A stretch of DNA of 10,598 nucleotides, from assembly GCA_900555195.1 (NCBI GenBank), contig USKC01000086.1:1-10598 (forward strand), given 5' to 3'. The notes under the pieces were generated by a model. It did not search any database, was not told where the DNA came from, and worked only from the letters and a program-made list of their open reading frames with translations. Both the position numbers and the translations under genes were made by a program. Every line of letters begins with the position of its first letter. The first letter of the stretch is position 1. Source of the DNA: an uncultured Lachnospiraceae bacterium. Lineage in GTDB: Bacteria; Bacillota; Clostridia; Lachnospirales; Lachnospiraceae. This document shows positions 1 to 5,365 of this stretch, in pieces.

Positions 1-50
1 GACAGCTCTTTAATCGCATCAATAATTTCCTGAGTGGATAATTTTGCCAT
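1..50 (-). CDS. rplL: Ribosomal protein L7/L12, N-terminal fragment (cut by window edge)
   Basis: Only the first 16 codons are inside the window; they read MAKLSTQEIIDAIKEL, a typical L7/L12 N-terminus. L7/L12 is the multicopy stalk protein of the 50S subunit. Its N-terminal domain dimerises and binds the C-terminal helix of L10, and its C-terminal domain recruits translation factors. The start is the ATG at 48-50, preceded by GGAGGT at 58-63 with a 7-nt spacer. It lies 28 nt downstream of the rplJ stop, the usual rplJ-rplL arrangement, and is presumably co-transcribed from the L10 leader promoter. The remainder of the gene lies beyond the left edge. Confidence 0.95.
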   Translation of the reverse strand, partial: MAKLSTQEIIDAIKEL

Positions 51-78
51 TTTATTTACCTCCATTATAATTTAATCA

Positions 79-648
79 TTATTCTGCTGCGGGTGCTTCT
101 GCTTCCGCGGCAGGTGCTTCTTCTGCGGCAGGGGCCTCTGCGGCCGTTCCTTCACATGCGGCAGCTCCGCCTTTCTCAGCCAGCTGCTTCATAACGCGTG
201 CGAAATTCGCAATCGGGGACTGAATGCTTCCAAGCAGCTTGGAGAGCAGTTCGTCTCTGGACGGGATCTGGGAAATAGCTGCCATACCCTTCGCGTCATA
301 TAATGCGCCTTCCACGACGCCTGCTTTGATTTCAAGCTTGTCAGCGGTCTTTGCAAATTTTGCAAGTTCTCTGGCCGGCGCAGTCGCGTCGGTAGAGGAA
401 ATCGCGATCGCGCTGGGTCCTTCAAGATAAGGAGCAAGCGCTTCAAAGTCCGTTCCCTTGAAAGCAAAGTTCATCATCGTGTTCTTGTAAACCTTATAGT
501 TGATTCCAGCTTCACGAAGCTGTCTGCGAAGAGCGGTATCCTGCTCTACAGTAAGTCCGCGGTAGTCAACCAGAACAACTGACTGCGCATCCTTAATCGC
601 TTCGGAAATCTCTGCAACTATAGGGGCCTTTACTTCCACTTTTGCCAT
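79..648 (-). CDS. rplJ: 50S ribosomal protein L10
   Basis: The 189-residue product matches L10 throughout. It begins MAKVEVKAPIV, has the conserved VVLVDYRGLTVEQ and LRRQLREAGINYKVYKNT stretches (about residues 24-57), the LEGPSAIA segment (about 75-82), and the IPSRDELLSKLLGSIQSPI region before the L7/L12-binding helix. L10 anchors L7/L12 dimers to 23S rRNA at the base of the stalk. The start ATG follows a strong AAGGAGGT site. Upstream lies an L10 leader with an attenuator, so autogenous control by L10 is expected. The protein is longer than the usual 165-175 residues because of an Ala/Glu/Pro-rich tail covering roughly the last 25 residues. rplL follows directly. Confidence 0.97.
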   Translation of the reverse strand: MAKVEVKAPIVAEISEAIKDAQSVVLVDYRGLTVEQDTALRRQLREAGINYKVYKNTMMNFAFKGTDFEALAPYLEGPSAIAISSTDATAPARELAKFAKTADKLEIKAGVVEGALYDAKGMAAISQIPSRDELLSKLLGSIQSPIANFARVMKQLAEKGGAAACEGTAAEAPAAEEAPAAEAEAPAAE

Positions 649-744
649 TTCTTTACCTCCTTATAGATTTTTCTGAAATAAATTCAGTGCCGAAAGGAGA
701 AAACGCGAACAGGAAACACCGCACGCTGCGGCATTCGCTATTCA

Positions 745-894
745 ACAAAAAAGCTCTCCGCCTAGACACGGAGAGCGACTTTTCATTCTATCCGGTTAAA
801 AACCGCACTGTACGTTCACTCTTTCCTCGGCAGGCGACCTATGCTTACACCGGCTGACCGGTACCTGCTGTCTTCGGCATGGTTCAACAGAACC
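745..894 (-). promoter_or_regulatory. L10 leader RNA with transcription attenuator
   Basis: Read leftwards, this stretch has the hallmarks of the Firmicutes L10 leader family. It opens with a hairpin (881-894). The conserved CCGAAGACAGCAGGT segment (863-877) and the CCTGCCGAGG segment (825-834) can pair through GCAGG/CCTGC, enclosing a small ACCGG/CCGGT hairpin (849-862). A further CGGTT/AACCG hairpin lies at 793-805. The leader ends in an intrinsic terminator: 8-bp stem GCTCTCCG/CGGAGAGC (753-776) followed by six U (747-752), well before rplJ. In this family, free L10 or the L10-L12 complex binds the leader and favours termination. The family assignment comes from recognised sequence blocks, not from a covariance search. 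Confidence 0.88.
747..776 (-). terminator. Rho-independent attenuator upstream of rplJ
   Basis: An 8-bp GC-rich stem (753-760 with 769-776), an 8-nt loop, and a run of six U at 747-752 in the leftward transcript. It lies about 100 nt before the rplJ start, inside the L10 leader, so it is an attenuator rather than the end of a gene. It is too far from capA (stop at 1094) to be simply that gene's terminator, though it would also stop read-through from capA. Confidence 0.85.
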
Positions 895-900
895 TTTTAT

Positions 901-929
901 ACCCTACCACGCGGAGGAATATTTGTCAA
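901..929 (-). promoter_or_regulatory. Promoter of the rplJ-rplL unit
   Basis: A perfect -35 box TTGACA (924-929) lies 17 nt from TAGGGT (901-906), which is preceded by TG one base upstream (extended -10). An alternative -10, TATAAA, occurs at 896-901 but would need a 22-nt spacer. Either placement starts RNA just before the L10 leader hairpin at 894. Several A-tracts on the transcribed strand lie directly upstream (945-1006). Confidence 0.65.
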
Positions 930-944
930 GGCGCAAATCGCATA

Positions 945-1020
945 TTTTCGTTTTTTGCCGCAGTTTTTTGCAGTGTTTTTGCCGCGGTTTTCTTGTCACA
1001 GCTTTTCTGTCACGGCTTCT
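945..1020. repeat. Degenerate T-tract repeat upstream of the rplJ promoter
   Basis: On the plus strand, runs of 4-6 T recur at 945-948, 951-956, 964-969, 976-980, 988-991 and 1003-1006. They are separated by short GC-rich words such as GCCGCAG, GCAGTG, GCCGCGG, GTCACAGC and GTCACGGC. Most units are 11-15 bp long. On the transcribed strand these are A-tracts at near-helical spacing just upstream of the -35 box, compatible with a bent or UP-element-like promoter region. That role is inferred. Confidence 0.5.
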
Positions 1021-1093
1021 TTGCCATTTGGCCTTCTGCATCCCTCCGCATCTGCTCCGCAATCCCGCATCCATTCTTAAACTGCCCTTTTTC

Positions 1094-2416
1094 CTATGCC
1101 CCCTTCGACACATACCCTTCCGCGTCGATCACCGCGCCCGGAGAAAGGCTCTGCATATAGGAAAGAACGCGCTGCTTCTCCGCCCCTTCCTGCATTGTGG
1201 CGCGGCAATCCTTCTGCAGCGCCGGGATGAACTGAAAGCTTTGCAGGGATCCATCTTCTGCATTCAGCGTCACGGTGACAAGGCAGGTATCCTGCGTCTT
1301 GGAATTGAACAGGAAATTCCCCAGGCTGTAAATCACAGGCGTATCCCCGTACCACTCGATCCCCTGCAGGACATGGGGATGATCTCCGATGATCAGATCC
1401 GCGCCCGCTTCCGCAATCAAAGGAGCCTGTTCCTTCTGGGCCCAATCCAGTTCTGCGGTGCTCTCCGTCCCCCAGTGGACATACACCACCACGAAATCGC
1501 TGACCGCTTTCGCCTTGGCCACCTCTTCTAAAAGCCTGTCCACGTTCCGGCAGCGGAAGACGCCCGCAGTATTCTCTCCGGCCTCCCGCGTATCCGGATT
1601 ATCCACACGCTCAATCTGCGTGGCGGACAAAAACGCAATCTTCACATTCGGGGTGACAAAACAAACCGGTTTTGCGGCCTCTTCCAGGTTGCGGCCAGCC
1701 CCCACATAGGGCATCCCAATCCCTTCCAGGGTGTCCAGGGTATCCAGCAGCGAGATCTCGCCATAGTCATAGGCATGGTTATTGGCCAGGGATACGATAT
1801 CAGCTCCCATATCGAACAGCAGGGCGGCATGCTCCGGTTTGGCCCGGAAGGTAAAAGCCTTCCCTGCCGTGGGCGTCCCCCTGTCGGTATAGGTGAATTC
1901 ATTGTTCACCATGAACACATCCGCTCCGCGCATTCTGGTAAGAAGCGCTTCGTCAAAGCCCGATTCAATATAGTTCTCCACATCTGTTCCAGCGCGGCTC
2001 TTCATCTTCGCCATAATCGCATACCCGCCGTCAAACAGAATATCCCCGGCAAATGTCAACGTGATCCCATCCTCTGACGCCGTAGTCAGGGGATACACAT
2101 TCTCCGCTTTCATGCGTTCCGGATCTGCCAGAAGAGCCGCATATTTTCCCGCGGATGCATTCGCAGAAACAGAAACGTCCGCATCGGAAGGCGGCACTCC
2201 TTCCGTAGAGGAAGCGTTTCCGGCGGCCTGAACCGTCTCCCCCTCCAGAATGGACAGGAGTTCCTCTTCAACCGTCACCGCCGTAAGAGATATGTCCCCG
2301 CCTCCCACCACGGCCCATTCGGCGAGCAGAAAGGTTCCCGCCAAAATGACTATCATAAACGCCAGCAAGGCAGCAGTCCCCGCACGCCGCTTTTTTCTCC
2401 TTCTTCCCGACCTCAT
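1094..2416 (-). CDS. CapA-family membrane-anchored metallophosphatase-like protein
   Basis: A 440-residue protein with the PGA_cap/CapA fold of the calcineurin-like superfamily. An Arg/Lys-rich N-terminus and one membrane helix (about 16-36) suggest a type II membrane protein with the catalytic part outside. Family motifs appear in order: LTFAGDI (D125), VNNEF (about 170-174), LANNHAYDYG (N213, H214), YVHWGTE (H314), GDHPHVLQG (H346, H348) and YSLGNFLF. CapA/PgsA proteins take part in poly-gamma-glutamate or capsule handling in some Firmicutes, but many clostridial homologues have no known substrate, and no other pgs/cap genes are nearby. The ATG at 2416 is preferred over the GTG at 2419 because GGGAGG lies 8 nt upstream. 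It has its own promoter and sits between rplA and rplJ. Confidence 0.88.
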   Translation of the reverse strand: MRSGRRRKKRRAGTAALLAFMIVILAGTFLLAEWAVVGGGDISLTAVTVEEELLSILEGETVQAAGNASSTEGVPPSDADVSVSANASAGKYAALLADPERMKAENVYPLTTASEDGITLTFAGDILFDGGYAIMAKMKSRAGTDVENYIESGFDEALLTRMRGADVFMVNNEFTYTDRGTPTAGKAFTFRAKPEHAALLFDMGADIVSLANNHAYDYGEISLLDTLDTLEGIGMPYVGAGRNLEEAAKPVCFVTPNVKIAFLSATQIERVDNPDTREAGENTAGVFRCRNVDRLLEEVAKAKAVSDFVVVYVHWGTESTAELDWAQKEQAPLIAEAGADLIIGDHPHVLQGIEWYGDTPVIYSLGNFLFNSKTQDTCLVTVTLNAEDGSLQSFQFIPALQKDCRATMQEGAEKQRVLSYMQSLSPGAVIDAEGYVSKGA

Positions 2417-2452
2417 CACATCATCCTCCCTGTCGGATAGTTTCTTTCCCCC

Positions 2453-2481
2453 ATTATCCTTTGGAAGTTCGGTTCCGTCAA
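2453..2481 (-). promoter_or_regulatory. Promoter of the capA-like gene
   Basis: TTGACG (2476-2481), a 17-nt spacer, then GATAAT (2453-2458), about 35 nt before the capA start. It lies just downstream of the rplA terminator, so capA is very likely transcribed independently of the ribosomal operon. Confidence 0.75.
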
Positions 2482-2492
2482 GTCTTTCTATG

Positions 2493-2529
2493 TTAAAAAG
2501 GCACGGGTACCAAACGCACCCATGCCTTT
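2493..2529 (-). terminator. Intrinsic terminator of the rpmG-secE-nusG-rplK-rplA operon
   Basis: In the leftward transcript a 12-bp stem (2518-2529 with 2497-2508, one G-U pair) encloses a 9-nt loop and is followed by a U-run at 2495-2499. It lies about 36 nt after the rplA stop codon. It separates rplA from capA. Confidence 0.92.
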
Positions 2530-2565
2530 CTCATCTCATCTATATCCGCTCTTTTGCGTCTATCC

Positions 2566-3255
2566 TTAGAACTTCGCAACAGATACCTTTACGCCAGGTC
2601 CCATCGTGCTCGCCAGCGTGATGCTTCTCAGATACTGTCCCTTCAGAGCTGAAGGTTTTGCCTTTACGATGGCATCCATCAGCGCATTGAAGTTCTCCAG
2701 AAGCTGTTCCTCGGTGAAGGAAGCCTTACCGATCGGAGCATGCACAATGTTGGACTTGTCAAGCCTGTACTCAATCTTACCTGCTTTGATATCGTTGATC
2801 GCCTTGGTCACGTCCATGGTAACCGTTCCAGCTTTCGGGTTAGGCATCAGGCCTTTCGGTCCGAGGATCTTACCCAGACGTCCTACAACGCCCATCATAT
2901 CGGGAGTCGCTACTACAACGTCAAAGTCCAGCCAGCCTTCGTTCTGGATTCTGGGGATCAGCTCGTCGCCGCCTACAAAATCCGCTCCAGCCGCTTCTGC
3001 CTCATTCACTTTATCGCCCTTCGCGAATACCAGAACCTTAACGGTCTTACCGGTTCCATTCGGAAGCACAACAGCTCCGCGGATCTGCTGCTCTGCGTGA
3101 CGTCCGTCGCAGCCTGTTCTGATATGCACTTCAACGGTCTCGTCAAATTTCGCGGTCGCAGTTTTCTTTGCCAGAGCGATCGCATCAGCGGGCTCGTATG
3201 CAACGCTGCGGTCTACAAGCTTGGCAGCCTCTTTATATTTCTTTCCATGTTTCAT
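2566..3255 (-). CDS. rplA: 50S ribosomal protein L1
   Basis: The 229-residue product has the standard L1 length and sequence. It begins [15 protein letters not shown], carries [25 protein letters not shown] motifs (split here as about residues 48-68), the [15 protein letters not shown] signature (about 133-147), and ends in the domain I strand [12 protein letters not shown]1 builds the mobile stalk at the E site of the 50S subunit and in many bacteria represses the L11-L1 operon by binding its own mRNA. The start ATG has GGAGG about 10 nt upstream. It follows rplK after a 101-nt gap and is the last gene before the operon terminator. Confidence 0.97.
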   Translation of the reverse strand: MKHGKKYKEAAKLVDRSVAYEPADAIALAKKTATAKFDETVEVHIRTGCDGRHAEQQIRGAVVLPNGTGKTVKVLVFAKGDKVNEAEAAGADFVGGDELIPRIQNEGWLDFDVVVATPDMMGVVGRLGKILGPKGLMPNPKAGTVTMDVTKAINDIKAGKIEYRLDKSNIVHAPIGKASFTEEQLLENFNALMDAIVKAKPSALKGQYLRSITLASTMGPGVKVSVAKF

Positions 3256-3356
3256 TTTCCATTCCTCCGTTGGTGGTTAACGCAGCTTTTTCTTTTACGC
3301 TGCTCCCAATTTTTTTGTTTTCGGGCAGTTCTGCCGCAAATGCAGCCTTCCAGCCG

Positions 3357-3782
3357 TTAGTCTTCCACTACAATACCCATGCTTCTGGCCGTGCCGGCAA
3401 CCATGCTCATTGCCGCTTCCACGCTCGCAGCATTCAGGTCAGGCATCTTCATCTCTGCGATCTCTCTGACCTTATCCTTGGAGATCGTCGCAACCTTGGT
3501 CTTGTTCGGAACACCGGAACCGGACTTCAGATTGCAGGCTTTCTTCAGCAGTACTGCAGCAGGCGGAGTCTTGGTCACAAAACTGAAGCTTCTGTCTGCA
3601 TAAACAGTAATTACAACGGGGATGATCAGATCTCCCTTGTCTGCCGTTCTTGCATTGAACTGCTTGGTAAACTCAACGATGTTCACACCGTGCTGACCGA
3701 GCGCAGGGCCAACCGGGGGAGCCGGAGTCGCTTTACCAGCAGGAATCTGCAACTTAATGTATCCTGTAACTTTCTTTGCCAT
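3357..3782 (-). CDS. rplK: 50S ribosomal protein L11
   Basis: A 141-residue protein of exactly the usual L11 length, starting [16 protein letters not shown]. The N-terminal domain includes the proline-rich [16 protein letters not shown] segment (about 20-35), and the C-terminal rRNA-binding domain has the [12 protein letters not shown] and GTARSMGI stretches. L11 forms the GTPase-associated centre with 23S rRNA and is needed for RelA-dependent stringent signalling. A GTG three codons upstream is open, but it overlaps the AGGAGGTG ribosome binding site. The ATG at 3782 lies 8 nt after AGGAGG and is the start. It is co-directional with nusG and rplA. Confidence 0.97.
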   Translation of the reverse strand: MAKKVTGYIKLQIPAGKATPAPPVGPALGQHGVNIVEFTKQFNARTADKGDLIIPVVITVYADRSFSFVTKTPPAAVLLKKACNLKSGSGVPNKTKVATISKDKVREIAEMKMPDLNAASVEAAMSMVAGTARSMGIVVED

Positions 3783-3813
3783 GTCAGGCACCTCCTAAAT
3801 ATAATGTGGTATG

Positions 3814-3862
3814 GCGCAGCCAATCTGCGCATGAATTCTTCATGCGGCCCGTTCCACCGGGC
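3814..3862 (-). promoter_or_regulatory. Hairpin cluster in the nusG-rplK leader (possible L1/L11 autoregulatory site)
   Basis: The 123-nt nusG-rplK gap folds into three consecutive hairpins in the leftward RNA. They are GCCCG/CGGGC with a 6-nt GTGGAA loop (3847-3862), an 8-bp stem with a GAA loop (3828-3846), and GCGCAG/CTGCGC with a 5-nt loop (3814-3830). The last two share bases 3828-3830, so their outer pairs compete. L1 represses the L11-L1 operon by binding leader RNA in E. coli and archaea. A comparable role here is inference. No poly-U run makes any of these a terminator. Confidence 0.4.
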
Positions 3863-3905
3863 GCTGCTTCCACAGCTCAACGGATTGCTCCATTAAACTT
3901 CTTGC

Positions 3906-4424
3906 TTACTGTGACTTACGAACCTCTGCAAAACTGATCTCCACAGGAGTCTCCCTGCCGAACAGCTCTACATTGATTGTAGCGGTCTGTTTGCTGTAAT
4001 CGATCTTCTGCACGACGCCGACCGTATCCTTCCAGGCTCCCGCAACGACAACAATCATATCTCCTTCCGCAAAATCGATGGAGACATTCTCTGTCTTAAT
4101 GCCGAGCGGCTTCATCTCCGCTTCCGTAAGCGGCACCGGTTTGCTTCCCGGTCCGACAAACCCGGTCACGCCTCTTGTATTGCGCACCACATACCAGGTA
4201 TCGTCGTTCATAACCATGTTAATCAACACATAGCCGGGAAAGAGCTTCTTCTGAACCACCTTTTTGGCACCGTTCTTCACTTCCACCACATCCTGCAGCG
4301 GAACACGGACCTCAAGAATCTCTTCTTCCAGATGCCTGTTTTCTATCGTCTTCTCAATGTTGGCCTTCACTTTATTCTCATATCCGGAATAAGTATGGAC
4401 CACATACCAGTTCGCTTCTGCCAT
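3906..4424 (-). CDS. nusG: Transcription termination/antitermination factor NusG
   Basis: A 172-residue protein of normal NusG length. The NGN domain (about 4-100) starts NWYVVHTYSGYENKV and has the KKLFPGYVLINM strand that contacts the RNA polymerase clamp. The C-terminal KOW domain (about 118-170) includes EGDMIVVVAGAWKDTVGVVQ and FGRETPVEI. NusG binds elongating RNA polymerase and links it to ribosomes via S10 or to Rho. It follows secE after 18 nt. The ribosome binding site is weak (GGGGTGG about 4-5 nt before the ATG), which may lower translation relative to neighbours or rely on coupling to secE. Confidence 0.97.
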   Translation of the reverse strand: MAEANWYVVHTYSGYENKVKANIEKTIENRHLEEEILEVRVPLQDVVEVKNGAKKVVQKKLFPGYVLINMVMNDDTWYVVRNTRGVTGFVGPGSKPVPLTEAEMKPLGIKTENVSIDFAEGDMIVVVAGAWKDTVGVVQKIDYSKQTATINVELFGRETPVEISFAEVRKSQ

Positions 4425-4442
4425 ACGTCCACCCCACCACTG

Positions 4443-4649
4443 TTATTTTACAAGGAAATCAATCGCATACTGAAGAATCATATCCAGAATGGCAATGATC
4501 CCTCCCATTACGATTGAAACCGCAACAACAGCAACGGACTGCTTCAGCAGCATCTCTTTATCCGGCCATGAGATCTTCTTGAATTCCGCTTTCACACCAA
4601 CAAAGAATTTGGGCTTAGGCACTTTTTCTTCGTTTGAGGAACTTCCCAT
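4443..4649 (-). CDS. secE: Preprotein translocase subunit SecE
   Basis: A 68-residue single-helix SecE typical of Gram-positive bacteria. It has a polar N-terminus, the amphipathic segment FFVGVKAEFKKISWPDK (about 15-31) with the conserved WP pair, and one membrane helix (about 37-60). SecE clamps the SecY channel of the Sec translocon. It starts at the ATG at 4649 with an AGAGGTG-like site upstream. It lies between rpmG and nusG, the conserved order in Firmicutes. Confidence 0.96.
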   Translation of the reverse strand: MGSSSNEEKVPKPKFFVGVKAEFKKISWPDKEMLLKQSVAVVAVSIVMGGIIAILDMILQYAIDFLVK

Positions 4650-4688
4650 TTTCTACACCTCTACGTCCACTGCTCGCCTTACAGGCTA

Positions 4689-4838
4689 TTATTTGGTTTC
4701 CTTGTGCATCGTGTGCTTTCTGCAGAATCTGCAATATTTGCTGGTCTCCATTCTGTCCGGATGGGCCTTCTTGTCCTTCGTCGTATTGTAGTTACGCTGT
4801 TTGCACTCTGTGCATGCTAATGTGATTCTCGTACGCAT
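4689..4838 (-). CDS. rpmG: 50S ribosomal protein L33 (zinc-type)
   Basis: A 49-residue reading frame: [20 protein letters not shown], followed by a Lys/Arg-rich middle and a CRFC motif, ending in KHTMHKETK. The two CxxC pairs (CTEC and CRFC) mark the C+ form that binds zinc, as opposed to the cysteine-free form induced on zinc starvation in species with both. GGAGGTG lies 6-7 nt before the ATG at 4838. It is the first gene of the operon and lies 39 nt ahead of secE. Confidence 0.95.
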   Translation of the reverse strand: MRTRITLACTECKQRNYNTTKDKKAHPDRMETSKYCRFCRKHTMHKETK

Positions 4839-4915
4839 GGTATCCACCTCCAACTGGTTTCTTTTTCCCTATTTTTAAGCATAAAAAAAAGACCTAAATC
4901 TTATCTCGCCCTATG

Positions 4916-4944
4916 ACTATATCACAGGAAAAAGGCCGCGTCAA
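4916..4944 (-). promoter_or_regulatory. Promoter of the rpmG-secE-nusG-rplK-rplA operon
   Basis: TTGACG (4939-4944), a 17-nt spacer and TATAGT (4916-4921). The expected start near 4909 leaves a leader of about 70 nt, A/U-rich with a U8 run (4883-4890), before rpmG. No other promoter-like pair of this quality was seen between it and rplK. Confidence 0.8.
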
Positions 4945-5097
4945 GTATTTTGCCGGATTTTGTGGCAGTTTGGTTATTGCTCAGCCCTTTGCACATGCCG
5001 TTCCGTCTCCCTTGTTTGTGACGCCTGGTTCCCCAGGCACGGGCATCCGCCTTCTGCGGCGCAGGGTTCGGCCGCATTCTTTTCCGCAAACCACTTT

Positions 5098-5239
5098 AAA
5101 AATTGGCTGTTTCTAAGCCTTGCATGTGGGAGGTTCACCCGCATGGCGGCTAAACTCCGCCCCTATGGGGCGTCAAACAACGCCGCCAGAGCGTGCGGGT
5201 GAACTTCCCGCGTGCAAGGCTTAGAAACAGCCAATTTTT
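5098..5239. repeat. Large palindromic repeat element, copy 1
   Basis: Two 46-nt arms (5098-5143 and 5194-5239) pair over their whole length: 43 Watson-Crick pairs and 3 G-U pairs. The outermost 27 pairs are perfect. Inside the arms is a second stem GGCGGC (5145-5150) with GCCGCC (5182-5187). A terminal hairpin CGCCCC-TAT-GGGGCG (5158-5172) sits within it. Unpaired A-rich internal loops flank the hairpin (5151-5157 and 5173-5181). Weaker pairing may continue to about 5084 and 5253. A run of five T closes the stem on both strands, so it could act as a two-way terminator. A related copy lies at 10303-10446 in the same orientation. No coding frame or target duplication was recognised. Confidence 0.88.
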
Positions 5240-5365
5240 GAAGCGGCATGCGGCAGAAGGGATACAGCCGTCCCCCGCGGCCATTCAGCCGGGCCAGGGA
5301 AGAAACCGGCGCGTACAAAGGGCATGTCCCCTCCCTCTGCGGGCCTATCCAACGGAAAATTTCAA

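Larger units (their letters stand above)
649..1093. other. Gene-free interval between capA and rplJ
   Basis: This 445-nt gap holds the rplJ ribosome binding site, a small CCGCA/TGCGG hairpin (719-731), the L10 attenuator and leader (745-894), the promoter (901-929), and a T-tract-rich degenerate repeat block (945-1020, plus strand). No credible coding frame was found. Open frames here read through leader and promoter on the wrong strand and lack ribosome binding sites. I see no clear terminator directly after capA. Confidence 0.8.
4839..5365. other. Gene-free interval between the ABC operon and rpmG
   Basis: This 527-nt gap contains the rpmG leader and promoter (4839-4944), a small GCCTGG/CCAGGC hairpin with a 4-nt loop (5023-5038), and the large palindromic element (5098-5239). 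A GC-rich tail (5254-5365) follows the solute-binding protein stop codon and has no obvious gene. No classical hairpin-plus-U terminator for the ABC operon was found besides the large palindrome. Short open frames on the plus strand here pass through the palindrome arms and have no ribosome binding sites. Confidence 0.75.

Noticed and set aside
923..1531. Open plus-strand frame of 202 codons spanning the L10 promoter region and the end of capA
   Set aside because: It is antisense to a well-supported CapA-family gene and a promoter/leader region, has no ribosome binding site, and its composition (Arg/His/Leu/Pro-rich) fits a shadow frame.
3783..3791. Upstream GTG start for rplK giving a 144-residue product
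   Set aside because: The GTG overlaps the AGGAGG ribosome binding site; the ATG at 3782 gives the standard 141-residue L11.
2606..3896. Long plus-strand frames opposite rplA and rplK (164, 206 and 242 codons)
   Set aside because: They are the antisense of conserved ribosomal genes, carry no recognisable domains and lack start signals.
4650..4688. tRNA-Trp gene between rpmG and secE, found in some relatives
   Set aside because: The gap is only 39 nt, too short for a tRNA.
4913..5202. Plus-strand frames (67 and 80 codons) upstream of rpmG
   Set aside because: They overlap the rpmG promoter on the opposite strand and enter the palindrome arm; no start signal.
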